Below are positions 42,675 to 52,969 of a stretch of DNA of 64,000 nt, one piece after another. Made by a program: the position numbers and the translations under genes. Below the pieces are notes generated by a model that was given only the letters and a program-made list of their open reading frames with translations, was not told the origin of the DNA and searched no databases. Position 1 is the first letter of the stretch, and every line of letters begins with the position of its first letter. Source of the stretch: Rhineura floridana (Eukaryota; Chordata; Lepidosauria; Squamata; Rhineuridae); contig NC_084481.1 of the NCBI RefSeq assembly GCF_030035675.1, positions 232,840,927-232,904,926 on the forward strand, read 5' to 3'.

Positions 42675-43205
42675 TTACTATTTTTAGAATTTATTACCCA
42701 CCCTTCACCAAAGGTCCCAGGGCAGGTTACAACAATTCCAAACACATAGTTAAAAACAGTTAAAACACCTAAACAACATCACAGAAAATAGGGTGGGTGT
42801 TAAAAATATACATCTCAGGTGTCGAAGGCCAGAGTAAAGAGGCAGGTCTTCAGCATTTGCTGAAAATTGTACAATGAAGTTGCCAGACTCGGTGGGGAGT
42901 TCCACAGTTTAGGGGCTGCCACAGAGAAGGCCATCTCCTGGGCCACCCCACCCTGAGATTCTGAGGGTGGTGGAATGACCAAAAGGGCCCCCTCTGCTGA
43001 TCTCAACACCCGAGAGGGTCAGTAGAGAAGAAGGTGATCTAAGTTGTTTAGGGCTTTAAGCACTAACATGAGCACCTTGAACTGGGCCTGGAAATGAGCT
43101 GGCAACCAATGCAGCTGTTTTAAAACAGGGATTAAATAAGATCTAAAGGGAACCTCAGCCAGTAATCTGGCTGCTGCATCCATCTGTTCCACATGCAGGT
43201 TTGGG
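42675..43205 (-). repeat. L2-like LINE 3' end (long)
   Basis: Minus strand frames contain AFSVAAPKLWNSPPSLATSL (43009-42815 region) and LIPVLKQLHWLPAHFQAQFK (43309-43019 region), conserved in this LINE group. The complement of the tail is near 42690 ('acccacccttcaccaaaggt'). Confidence 0.85.
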
Positions 43206-43215
43206 CATGTGTGTC

Positions 43216-43400
43216 TGCCTGAAAATATGGCTAGCAATCTTCCATGCCATATATTTAAATCACATGGCTCCTCCACCATGAATCCTGGGAACTGCAGTTT
43301 ACCCGGCACACAGCCACAATCCCCAGCACCTTTAACAAGCTACAATTCCCAGAATTCTTTGGAGGAAGCCACGTGCTTTAAACATGAATGAACGGTGTGG
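43216..43400. repeat. Palindromic MITE (family 2)
   Basis: 'tttaaatcacatggctcctc' and 'atgaatcctgggaactgcag' mirror 'ctacaattcccagaattctt' and 'ggaagccacgtgctttaaac'. Confidence 0.72.
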
Positions 43401-43830
43401 ATGTCGCAGGTGAGGGGAAGAGGCTGGTTTGGATTTCCAGCCCAAAATCCCTCACATAAATTTATCAATAATAACAGCATGACTTTTTTTAAATAAAAAA
43501 GTATTATTTAAAAAAAAGTTTTTCCAAAATCCCCCATACAAAACGTTGCAGCAAAGGCTGCCCTCCTTAAATTCCCTTCCCAACTCCAATCAAGCATTCC
43601 CTTGCCACGCAGGAAGCCATTTATTTATTATATATTAGATTTATATCCCGCCCTTCCTGCCAGTAGGAGCCCAGTTGGAAAACCACAATGATTTTTTAAA
43701 TGGCTAAAACCTTTTTTTTTAATTCCCGTCTGTCTTTGCTGCTACCACTTTTTGTTTCGGAGAGTGGGGGGTGGGGACATATTCTGGCATCCAATCGCAG
43801 TAGCCGCAAAGGCAAGATTTTCCCACCGGA
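43401..43830. other. RTRAF upstream region
   Basis: Contains an inverted L2-like tail at 43618-43675 ('tatatcccgcccttcctgcc') and A/T runs. No other feature before the CpG island. Confidence 0.4.
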
Positions 43831-43899
43831 AGCCAGGCCTCCTTCTCAGTCCATCTCTTACAAGTTTATGGTGCACGCTCTCCCACAGCTTTTCTTCCC

Positions 43900-44420
43900 T
43901 TCCTCCCGAAGCTCCACCTCCCTGCGACTGCCAGTCAATAACTTCGGCCCCGCCCCGCCGGATGCTTCTGCCTCCCTGTTCTCTGTAAGTCCCGCCCATT
44001 CTACCGCAACGCACCCCGCTCGGCGCGAGAGCCAATTGGCTAATTGGCTGCCGCGACTGATTCTCCGCCCAGCCCCTGGTGCGCAGGCGCGCTCTGTCTC
44101 TCGCCGTCTGCGTTGGCCCCGTTGGCGACGGAGGCGCTTCTCGGTGCGGCGGCGACAGAGGCCAGCGGATTCTTGCTCTAGGCGCGGCGCTATGTTCCGG
44201 CGGAAGCTGTCGGCGCTCGACTACCACAACCCGGCCGGGTTCAACTGCCGAGGTGAGCCGAGTAGGCCGCGGCCTGAACCCCTCGTCGCCTCCTTTCCTC
44301 AGTCGTGGCCGCCGGCTGCTGCTACTGGCTTTGTAGCGCGCATGCGCGCGTTCCCCTTGGCTCCGCCCCAGAGTAGTATTGGCCACGCCCCTTGGCTGCC
44401 TTTGGCCTCCTGGCTCATCC
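43900..44420 (+). promoter_or_regulatory. RTRAF: CpG-island promoter of RTRAF
   Basis: Abrupt rise in GC and CpG around the first exon, in contrast to the AT-rich surroundings. Visible elements: GC boxes ('ggccccgccccgccgg' at about 43947 and 'ccgccc' at 43991 and 44065), CCAAT/ATTGG boxes at 44032-44047, an NRF1-type site TGCGCAGGCGC at 44080-44090, and a perfect palindromic NRF1 site GCGCATGCGC at 44338-44347 in the start of intron 1. No TATA box. This is a typical housekeeping promoter. The long open frames on both strands here are a by-product of GC content. Confidence 0.85.
44192..44252 (+). CDS. RTRAF: RTRAF coding exon 1 (residues 1-20 plus one base)
   Basis: Encodes MFRRKLSALDYHNPAGFNCR, matching the start of mammalian RTRAF (C14orf166, hCLE, CGI-99), then donor 'gtgagc' at 44253. 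RTRAF is a small alpha-helical protein of nucleus and cytoplasm. With RTCB, DDX1, FAM98 and ashwin it forms the tRNA-splicing ligase complex, and it shuttles with a cap-binding RNA-transport complex and interacts with RNA polymerase II. The seven exons in this window give 194 residues with no internal stop and conserved splice phases. The last ~51 residues are beyond the right edge, giving ~245 against 244 in human. Confidence 0.97.
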
Positions 44421-44968
44421 CTCTCCCTCCAACTCGGGGAGTTCACACGTTACTTTGTCTCGTGTTTGCTTTGCTCAGATTTTTGTTGTTGCTTACTATG
44501 TTTTTATAGAGTTTTTTTTTGTTTTAACGTTGTGTAAGTCGCTTGGGGACCTTTGGGTATCAAGCAACGAATAATTCTAAGGAATAATTAATAATAAATC
44601 TTAAATTAACATTTGAATACGATGAGTTTGGGAATTCGTATCCATACAGAGCTGTGTTGTTCACCTGATGGGCATCCCTTCAGGACCAGCCCATGCGAAT
44701 TGGCCATCGAAGATTTAAAAAGCAGGTATCCAGCCCGTGGTATATAGACTTGCATGGAAAAGCCCAAAACTGACTGCAGGTAACACCTGTGCTTAAAAAA
44801 AGGTACATCCTCAGTGGGTAGAGCATCTGCTTTGCATGCAAAAGGTTCCAGGTTCAATCCCTATCATCTCCAGGTGGGGCTGGGGGGAAGGGAGCCTCTA
44901 CCAGGCAGTTAATGTAGGAGGAAGGGCAGGATATAAATTTAATCAATAAAAAAAATAGCTACATGGAC

Positions 44969-45003
<35 letters not shown>

Positions 45004-46061
45004 TGATTTATATCTTGCCCTTTCTCCCAGCAGGAGCCCAGGGCGGCAAACAAAAACACTAAAAACATTAAAACATCATAAAAATAAAGTTTAAAACACA
45101 TTAAAACAAAACATCTTCAGAAACATTACTTTAAAAAGCTTTTAAAGCATGATCTGACTCTGTATAAGGCAGCTTCCTGTGTTCCAAAATATATGTGAAG
45201 TGGGGGGAGGGGACCCTGAGTAGAAGGTCCCAAAGTGGGTACAGCAATATAAAACACAAAATACTGCAACCAGCAGGGAGGAAGGGTGGGCTATAACTTT
45301 ATTTAATAAACAAACAAATAAATAAAACAATTTACAATCAGAAGAGTAGGATGGTTCAGACCAGGATAGGGCACCATCTTTGAACAGGTCAGCAATTACT
45401 TTTGTGGCTAGTATGCCCTCTTCTAAGTAAAAAGGTGCAAAAGTAATTGCCTCATTTTTAAAAATCAAACAATCCAGCCAAACTGTTTCCACTATCGTGC
45501 CGCTTGGAGTTCCACATGCTGTATATGAAACCAGAATATAAGTGTATGACTGCTCTCCACCAGCAACAGCTGCCTGAGCATTGCAATTCTCTCTATATGC
45601 TGGAGTCATAGCGGTGCTGCTGGTAGTCCCGGAACTCTGATTACCTTATCTGTACAGGAAGTGAGAGCTCTGTCAGAGATTTTAGTTTAACTTTATTTTC
45701 CAGGTGTAGCTTTTTATTCTGATCTATGTGCTCCACCTGTTTTTTAGGTTGTGAAAGAGGGGAGGGAGCTCTTTTCATTTATTAATCTAAATTTCTGTAT
45801 ATATATATATATATAGGAGCATTTTTATATCCTATTTTCTCTGTATTTTTGGATGTGGTTTATGTTCTGTATATTTTTGAAATTCTATGAAAAACACAGT
45901 AATGCAACTGTTGCGATAAATTTTCTTTTAATGTCTTTGGTACATCATTCATTAGTCTGCTTGGTTTTCCATATGCAGTTGCCCCTTAACCACATAATCT
46001 CCTGTGGGTTGGGACAGACTTTTGATTTCCTTGGTGTAACTTTATTTTTCTGTCATCACAG
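44253..46061 (+). other. RTRAF: RTRAF intron 1
   Basis: Besides the SINE and LINE pieces listed separately, it holds a possible L2-like tail at 44480-44590 ('gtgtaagtcgcttggggacc'), an inverted L2-like tail near 45265-45310 and a (TA)n at about 45797-45815. About 45320-46050 is otherwise unassigned. Confidence 0.5.
44808..45183 (+). repeat. tRNA-headed SINE (family 1) split by L2-like tails
   Basis: Head 'gtagagcatctgctttgcat', 'ggttccaggttcaatcccta' (intact B box) at 44808-44911. The SINE 3' end 'tctgactctgtataaggcag', 'cttcctgtgttcc' reappears at 45150-45183. Between them lie a + strand L2-like tail (44912-44950), (ATT)n (44970-45002) and an inverted L2-like end (45003-45140). Confidence 0.75.
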
Positions 46062-46189
46062 ATGAAACTGAATTTCGAAACTTTATTGTTTGGCTTGAAG
46101 ACCAGAAAATCCGACACTACAAAATTGAAGACAGAGGGAATTTGAGAAATATCCACAGTGCCACTGAATGGACAAAGTCCTTTGAAAAG
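46062..46189 (+). CDS. RTRAF: RTRAF coding exon 2 (residues 21-63)
   Basis: After acceptor 'ttctgtcatcacag'. With the carried-over G it reads DETEFRNFIVWLEDQKIRHY, KIEDRGNLRNIHSATEWTKS, FEK, then donor 'gtagta'. The core NFIVWLEDQKIRHYKIEDRG is identical to the human protein as I recall it. The stretch HSATEWTKSFEK is one residue longer than the human HSSDWPKFFEK. Confidence 0.97.
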
Positions 46190-46632
46190 GTAGTACTGCT
46201 TGATACCTTGCTTGCTGCTACCAGATATGATTTCTGTTTTGCAGCTCATGTATATTAAGCACCATAATCTCAGACAGAGTTAGTGAAGGTAGAGAAGAAG
46301 GCAACTAAAAAGTTCAGTGGCTAGAGTTATCTTCCTTGTAAGCTTTCAGGAACTTTTCCAGCCTCTAAACTTGTTAGTATAATAGAAGGCTAAAGAGATT
46401 TGAGGATATTAATTTGGAAAAAGTGAGCTGCAGAGTGGGGAGACCATAATAAAAGTTTATAAAATTGAATGAATGGTATACAAGACATAGTGACTAGAGA
46501 GAGCTTAATCTTGCCCAGAATACTCGGACAGATGACACCAAGTAACACACCCAATGTATAACAGCATTTGTTACTACAAGATTCGATGATTACCACTAAC
46601 TTGCACAGCTTCATATTGGACTGTTCATAGCG
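46190..46632 (+). other. RTRAF: RTRAF intron 2, first part
   Basis: 46420-46620 may be a very old CR1-L3 fragment ('aaaagtttataaaattgaat' fits the 'gtataaaattatgcat' region). Otherwise unassigned. Confidence 0.3.
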
Positions 46633-47036
46633 CAGGGGTTCCCAAACTGTGGTCTGTGGACCACCAGTGGTCCACAAGCTTCATTCAGATGGCTCAGAGC
46701 ATTCTGTGAAAAACATTTACAATCTGAATTCTGTCGAATTCTGTAGAATTCAAATTGTAGCAACAATAAAGTGCAATGTAAGAAATAAAAGCAGCAATAA
46801 AAGTACAATTAAAAATCATACAGTTTCTAGCACAGTGCCTTACAATTTCTACAACAGGCAGAAAATGGTCCGCCAAGATCCTTGGCAGTTTTAAAGTGGT
46901 GTGTGGTCAAAATGTGTAGAAAGCACTAGGGCCGGCGCCAGGTGTGACTGGACCCTTGGGCGCCAGCCTGCCTTGGGCACTCTGCTCCCAGCCTCCCCCC
47001 CCCCCAAAGACCATGCGGGACCGCTCCAATTGCCAA

Positions 47037-48463
47037 GAAAATCCAACACAGTCACTTTTGACTTCAAGAGAGGAAACTTCACAAAAATGAGGGGATTGGT
47101 AAAAAGAAAGCTGAAAAACAAAGTCCAGAGGGTCACATCACTCGAAAATGCTTGGAAGTTGTTTAAAAACACTATATTAGAAGCTCAACTGGAGTGCATA
47201 CCGCAGATCAGAAAAGGTACCGCCACGGCTAAGAAGATGCCAGCATGGTTAACGAGCAAAGTCAAGGAAGCTCTTAGAGGCAAAAAGTCTTCCTTCAAAA
47301 AATGGAAGTCTTGTCCGAATGAAGAAAATAAAAAAGAACACAAACTCTGGCAAAAGAAATGCAAGAAGACAATTAGGGATGCTAAAAAAGAATTTGAGGA
47401 GCACATTGCTAAGAACATAAAAACCAACAACAAAAAATTCTATAAATACCTTCAAAGCAGGAGACCATCTAGGGAGGCGATTGGACCCTTGGATGATAAG
47501 GGAGTCAAAGGCGTACTAAAGAACGATAAGGAGATTGCAGAGAAGCTAAATGAATTCTTTGGATCTGTCTTCACAGTGGAAGATATAGGGCAGATCCCTG
47601 AACTAACATTTGCAGGAAGGGATTCTGAGGAACTGAGACAAATAGTGGTAACGAGAGAGGAAGTTCTAGGCTTAATGGACAATATAAAAACTGGCAAATC
47701 ACCGGATCCGGATGGCATCCACCCGAGAGTTCTCAAAGAACTCAAATGTGAAATTGCTGATCTGCTAACTAAAATATGTAACTTGTCCCTCGGGTCCTCC
47801 TCCGTGCCTGAGGACTGGAAAGTGGCAAATGTAACGCCAATCTTCAAAAAGGGATCCAGAGGGGATCCCGGAAATTACAGGCCAGTTAGCTTAACCTCCG
47901 TTCCTGGAAAACTGGTAGAAAGTATTATTAAAGCTAGATTAACTAAGCACATAGAAGAACAAGCCTTGCTGAAGCAGAGCCAGCATGGCTTCTGCAAGGG
48001 AAAGTCCTGTCTCAGTAACCTACTAGAATTCTTTGAGAGTGTCAACAAGCATATAAATAGAGGTGATCCAGTGGACATAGTGTACTTAGACTTTCAAAAA
48101 GCGTTTGACAAGGTACCTCACCAAAGACTTCTGAGGAAGCTTAGCAGTCATGGAATAAGAGGAGAGGTCCTCTTGTGGATAAGGAATTGGTTAAGAAGCA
48201 GAAAGCAGAGAGTAGGAATCAACAGACAGTTCTCCCAATGGAGGGCTGTAGAAAGTGGAGTCCCTCAAGGATCGGTATTGGGACCTGTACTTTTCAACTT
48301 GTTCATTAATGACCTAGAATTAGGAGTGAGCAGTGAAGTGGCCAAGTTTGCTGACGACACTAAATTGTTCAGGGTTGTTAAAACAAAAAGGGATTGCAAA
48401 GAGCTTCAAAAAGACCTCTCCAAACTGAGTGAATGGGCGGAAAAATGGCAAATGCCATTATAA
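47037..48463 (+). CDS. CR1-L3 ORF2 fragment: reverse transcriptase
   Basis: One open frame (the ORF begins at 46901, but its first ~45 codons are hAT sequence). It starts with a basic, probably connector region (SNTVTFDFKRGNFTKMRGLV), then the RT: SPDPDGIHPRVLKEL near 47702, YLDFQKAFDKVPHQRL near 48080, GVPQGSVLGPVLFNLFINDL near 48258, and the catalytic FADDTKLF near 48348. All key RT motifs, including the DD pair, are intact. It ends at WAEKWQMPL with a stop caused by a small frame-changing deletion; the family continues in another frame at once. The endonuclease is lacking. Confidence 0.92.
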
Positions 48464-49158
48464 ACAAGTGTAAAATTATGCATATTGGAGCAAAAAATCT
48501 TAATTTCACATATGCGCTCATGGGGTCTGAACTGGCGGTGACCGACCAGGAGAGAGACCTCGGGGTTGTAGTGGACAGCACGATGAAAATGTCGACCCGG
48601 TGTGCAGCAGCTGTGAAAAAGGCAAATTCCATGCTAGTGATAATTAGGAAAGGTATTGAAAATAAAACAGCCGATATCATAATGCCATTGTATGAATCTG
48701 TGGTGCGGCCGCATTTGGAATACTGTGTACAGTTGTGGTCGCCTCATCTCAAAATGGATATTATAGAGTTGGAAAAGGTTCAGAGGAGGGCAACCAGAAT
48801 GATCAAGGGGATGGAGCGACTCCCTTACGAGGAAAGGTTGCAGCATTTGGGGCTTTTTAGTTTAGAGAAAAGGCGGGTCAGAGGAGACATGATAGAAGTG
48901 TATAAAATTATGCATGGCATTGAGAAAGTGGATAGAGAAAAGTTCTTCTCCCTCTCTCATAATACTAGAACTCGTGGACATTCAAAGAAGCTGAATTTTG
49001 GAAGATTCAGGACAGACAAAAGGAAGTACTTCTTTACTCAGCGCGTAGCTAAACTATGGAATTTGCTCCCACAAGATGCAATAATGGCCACCAGCTTGGA
49101 TGGCTTTAAAAGAAGATTAGACAAATTCATGGAGGACAGGGCTATCAATGGCTACTAG
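48463..49158 (+). CDS. CR1-L3 ORF2 C-terminal region (after frameshift)
   Basis: Continuation of the RT protein in the next frame: KCKIMHIGAKN, DLGVVVDSTMKMSTRCAAAV, LYESVVRPHLEYCVQLWSPH, QRRATRMIKGMERLPYEERL, AKLWNLLPQDAIMATSLDGF, ending at TAG 49156-49158. All the C-terminal conserved blocks of CR1-type ORF2 are in order. Apart from the single junction near 48460 no further break is seen, so the copy is fairly young. Confidence 0.9.
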   Translation, partial: NKCKIMHIGAKNLNFTYALMGSELAVTDQERDLGVVVDSTMKMSTRCAAAVKKANSMLVIIRKGIENKTADIIMPLYESVVRPHLEYCVQLWSPHLKMDIIELEKVQRRATRMIKGMERLPYEERLQHLGLFSLEKRRVRGDMIEVYKIMHGIEKVDREKFFSLSHNTRTRGHSKKLNFGRFRTDKRKYFFTQRVAKLWNLLPQDAIMATSLDGFKRRLDKFMEDRAINGY

Positions 49159-49786
49159 CCGTGATGGCTGTGCTGTGCCACCCTAGTCAGAGGCAGCATG
49201 CTTCTGAAAACCAGTTGCCGGAAGCCTCAGGAGGGGAGAGTGTTCTTGCACTCGGGTCCTGCTTGCGGGCTTCCCCCAGGCACCTGGTTGGCCACTGTGA
49301 GAACAGGATGCTGGACTAGATGGGCCACTGGCCTGATCCAGCAGGCTCTTCTTATGTTCTTATGTTCTCTCTTTCTGTGAATGCCTTGTGCCTGCCATCA
49401 ACCAAGATGGTGGTGGAGGCTTCTCTAAGGGGCTGATAACCCCGCCACCATCTTTGTGCGCGCACATGCCTACCATCTATCAAGATGGCGGTAAGGACAG
49501 CAACCCCTTAGAGAAGCCTCTGCTGCCATCTTGGTTGATGTCAGCTGCACGCAGGGCATTCACAGAAAGGGAGGAGAGGTAGGTGGAGCGGGTGGGCACC
49601 ACAGGCCTGCACAATCTGTAGTGGGGGGCTGGGAGCTCCATGTGCGATCTGCAGCAGGGTCAAGAGTTGACCTTGCTGAGGATTGCAGAAGGGGAGCGCT
49701 ACTCCCTTACCCTAAGGAGGGACCACAGGGGCCCTTGGCCAGGGCCTGACCTGACCGCCCTTTGGCACCAGCCTTAGAAATCACTG

Positions 49787-50169
49787 CCAAAGTGAATAGT
49801 CAGTTGATGTTTCTATTTGATGTGATGGCTGAGAATAGAACTTCCAAATTCAGGAACACTATTTCTCTGATCTGAAATCCACAAATTGTGCTGGACTTAG
49901 TAGCCAAAGTTATTTCTCCTAGGTAGCAGGAATATAGGAATTGTGAGCATGTGCAGAGTGCCTTTCCCCTACAAAAATTAAAGAAAAGGACTTATTAAGA
50001 CAGATGGTCCTGTTCACCCGCAAGTCTGAGTTCCGCCACATCCGTTTCTAGAAATTAAACATTGTTCCCATCTTCCTAGCAAGGATGCTATGCGTAGCTA
50101 GGGAATACAGACTTCACCTCCCAGAAATCATGTCCTGTTTTTCCCCAGATCTCATCCATCAGGTCTTCA
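49787..50169 (+). other. RTRAF intron 2, unassigned
   Basis: No repeat recognised after the nest. Confidence 0.25.
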
Positions 50170-50505
50170 TGCAACTTGAGGCCAGATTACCTGAAAGACT
50201 GCCTGTCCCTGTATATAGAACTTTAAGATCACTTAGATCACCTGGGGAAATTTTGCCACCGTGCCCTACAGAATATCACTGGGCGGTGACTCCGAATTCG
50301 CATTTTCCGCCAGTGCCTTGCACTGTGACGTGCTTCAGATCTCTTTACAAGACGTACCTTTTTGCTGAGGCTTTCTCTGCCCTGTAAGATTGGATCCTGA
50401 GTTCCTGCTTTTCCCTTTTCCTGTTGTGTTTTTATTTTTGTATACCACTCAGAGATTTTTAAGCACTAAGAAGTTTAGAAATCACTTTAAGTAAATAAAC
50501 TACTT
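50170..50505 (+). repeat. L2-like LINE 3' end
   Basis: Frame 50085-50387 has YRTLRSLRSPGEI and CFRSLYKTYLFAEAFSAL, diverged forms of the L2-like C-terminus. The tail contains 'tgtataccactcagagattt' and a short (AAAT). Confidence 0.7.
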
Positions 50506-51169
50506 GTTCTCGCACACACAGCTTCTTGCCATAGGCATGTTCTTTGTTCTGTGCACCTACCCCAGCCCAGCAGAAACAAAGGGCTAAAAAGGGTTCAGTG
50601 AAGGCAACGTTCACCTGTTTCACATTTTTCTTCCAGCCCCTTGCTTTGTAGCCACCCTGTCTATGGTCCTCTTCTTCAGTTAGTCTTGGGAGGACAACAC
50701 CGAGAAACGTGATGCAGTTTTTTTAAAAAATTGTTTATTGCATTTACACACAAGGGGCCCCAAGGAGGTGCCTTTCCCCCCTTTCTGAGGTGGGGAAGTG
50801 GGCGTGGGAGAGGGGCTGCTTGTTGGGGGGAAGAGCAGGGCCTGGAGGGGGGCTTTGCTGAGGAGGCGCAACAGCAGTGGGAACTCCAAGCAGACTGAAG
50901 GTAGTAAAGACAGGAGGGTGTAAGGTGTGGGAGAATGAGTGACGCAGCAGCGGAGACTCGTTCTGGCAACCTGGTTTATTATTAGCATTATTATTATTAT
51001 TAGTTAGTTGTTAATTTATTTAGTTAGTTAGTTATTTAATTTAGGTGTTAATAGGACAAATGCTGGCAGTGTTCTATGCCCCCCTTTAAAAAAAGCCGTA
51101 CTGCAGCTTTTCCTGCCTCAAACATCTCCCTGGTCCTTGTCTCCAGAAGTAAATTCTTGGTCACTGTGG
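50506..51169 (+). other. RTRAF intron 2, unassigned
   Basis: Contains (ATT)n and (TTAG)n simple repeats at about 50985-51040. The G-rich and C-rich open frames at 50676-50988 look like chance. Confidence 0.3.
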
Positions 51170-51487
51170 CAGCAGCGTTAGTGAGCCCTTTCCTCTGATT
51201 ACCAGAAGCTGGGTGCAAATGCAGGATGCTTGACCCCTGCCTCTGGCCCTGCTTCTGAGCGTCCAAGAAAGATCTGGCTGGCCACTCGTAGGGGCAAGAG
51301 TGCTGGACTAGCCCAGCCTACCACAACCTGGTGCCCTCCCGATGTTTGGGGCCACAACTCCCATCAGCCCACACCAGCATGAGAGCTGCAGCCCCAGACA
51401 GTGGCAGGGCACCAGGTTGGGGAGGGCTGGCTGGGGTAAATGCACTCTTGGTCTAATCCAGCAAGTTTATGTTTATGTTATGTTCGC
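51170..51487 (+). repeat. CR1-L3-type LINE 3' fragment split by a MITE
   Basis: 'gatctggctggccactcgta', 'gagtgctggactagcccagc' before, and 'cttggtctaatccagcaagt', 'ttatgtttatgttatgttc' after, a family 1 MITE (about 51312-51428: 'cacaacctggtgccctcccg', 'gtggcagggcaccaggttgg'). Confidence 0.65.
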
Positions 51488-51639
51488 TGAATAGCGTCAG
51501 TGGATTATTGGATACCGAGAGCCCTTGCAGATGCTGTAGCAAGCAATGCAGGCAGCCCTTTGCTGTGGCTTCAGCCTGTGCCAAATGATGTAACATTTGA
51601 AAAGATGGAACCCGTGTGAACACTGGGGCCAGTTTTACG

Positions 51640-52328
51640 GGATGTTGTTACCAGGTTGTGGCCCTTCCTTCGAACCAGGTGAGCATCCGGTGGGAAGAGC
51701 CCGCAGGATTGGGTCTACTCGCGTGGCTCAGGCCTTTTGACATGGTTGCTCCCACTCTGAATGAAACTGGCTGCCCATTTGCTACCGGGCCAAGTTCAAG
51801 GTTCTAGTTTTTATATACAAAGTACTACACAGCTCGGGACCAGGATACCTGAAAGAACGTCTTATCCCTTATATACCCAGTCCATCACTGCGCTCTGCAG
51901 GCGAGGGCCTCCTGCAGATACCATCTTATCAGGAGGTCCGTTCTGCCCAACATAGGAAGCGGACCTTTAGTGTGGCAGCACCTTCCCTGTGGAATTCCCT
52001 CCCCTTAAATATTAGACAGGCGCCATCTCTGCTATCTTTTCAGTGCTTTTTGAAGACTTTCCTCTTCCAACAAGCCTTTTAGGTTGAAACCTATCCCAGT
52101 CTGCGTCTGTGTTAGAATTGCTTAATATGTTTTTTAATAATGTTTTTAACCCTTTTTTAAAGTTGTTGTTTTTATTTTAAATGTTTTTAACGCTGTTTTG
52201 TTTTACTGTATTTTAAGGTCTGTTTCTATGATGATGTAAAGTGTTTTTAGTGCTTTGTTTGGCGCCCTGGGCTCCTGCTGGGAGGAAGGGCGGGATACAA
52301 ATTAAATAATAAATATAAATAAATAATC
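51640..52328 (+). repeat. L2-like LINE 3' end (longest copy)
   Basis: 'actggctgcccatttgctac' through 'gggaccaggatacctgaaag', then 'taccatcttatcaggaggtc', 'ggaattccctccccttaaat', 'gctcctgctgggaggaaggg', 'cgggatacaaattaaat'. ORF2 C-terminal motifs (GPGYLKERL, SLWNSLP, LKTFLFQQAF) can be read across frames, so the copy is old. Confidence 0.85.
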
Positions 52329-52961
52329 TACAGAAGAGCATTTTCCATGCACTTGCAGTGCTGTGTGAAGGCTCTTGCACCAGAATCAAAGTGTATGCAA
52401 AAAAAGATAATCTGGCCCTGAATGGTATTTATGACTGCTTGCTTGCCTTCCTCACCGGTTTCAGGTAAAAACAGATTAACCAGAGCTCTCCCATTCAGTT
52501 CTCTGCATATGAATCTAGGCTCTGTGCCCCAGTCAGTGCTGCTCTCTCAGTGCATTGGTCCTTCATGGCAACTCCTACTCCTTCTCTGTTGGCTCCTGCC
52601 CTTAATTGGGGTGGATTTTTGAGGCATTTCCCCAAAGGCACCAAACCATTCCTGCAGGTGAGGGTTCTCTTGAACTTAAGCAGGCCTGCTGGATGATGAA
52701 CACCAGTGATGTTCTTTGCATTATGCATTTAAAAGACTTGATCCCCTCCTATTCCTCTCCACAAAGGAGTCGCTCAAAGCAGCTCATAAATGAAAAAATG
52801 ACCCTGGCAGGCGCCCGCATATAAGGCTTGAGAATTTGCAACTCTTTTAACTGTGTAAAATACTCCTTGTCCACCCTCTTTTCCTTGCTTGTTTTTACCT
52901 GCGAGGCATGTTAATCCTTTTTCTTTGCTATCCTTGGGAAAATGGTGATTCAGTGCTCTTA
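52329..52961 (+). other. RTRAF intron 2, unassigned
   Basis: No feature recognised. Confidence 0.25.
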
Positions 52962-52969
52962 GGCTTGAT

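Larger units (their letters stand above)
47015..49372 (+). mobile_element. CR1-L3-type LINE, 5'-truncated (inner layer)
   Basis: About 2.36 kb carrying the RT and C-terminal part of ORF2 and the complete 3' UTR, ending in the family's short tail repeat 'cttatgttcttatgttct'. The endonuclease domain and ORF1 are missing. This is the longest LINE copy in the window and the reference for about ten 3' fragments. The first bases (47015-47040) are uncertain because the junction is in a poly(C) region. Confidence 0.9.
46927..49776. mobile_element. hAT (CAGGGCCRGC family), split by a CR1-L3 LINE (middle layer)
   Basis: Left piece 46927-~47010 ('tagggccggcgccaggtgtg', 'acccttgggcgccagcctgc') and right piece ~49373-49776 ('gccatcaaccaagatggtgg', 'cttggccagggcctgacctg', end 'ggcaccagcctta') follow the intact copy at 9621-10039. 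Flanks 46919-46926 (gaaagcac) and 49777-49784 (gaaatcac) match at 7 of 8. Confidence 0.85.
46633..49786. mobile_element. Charlie-like hAT, split by a second hAT (outer layer of a nest)
   Basis: Left piece 46633-46926 begins 'caggggttcccaaactgtgg' and shares its interior with the copy at 15334. The right piece is only the last ~10 bp ('gaaatcactg', 49777-49786), which completes the expected terminal after the inner hAT and its duplication are taken out. Flanks 46625-46632 and 49787-49794 agree at 5 of 8 positions, which is weak. Confidence 0.55.

Noticed and set aside
43742-44509. Long overlapping open frames on both strands (234 and 269 codons)
   Set aside because: They fall in the GC-rich CpG island of RTRAF, where stop codons are scarce. 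The real RTRAF exon uses only 44192-44252 and the encoded peptides are low-complexity R/P/S-rich.
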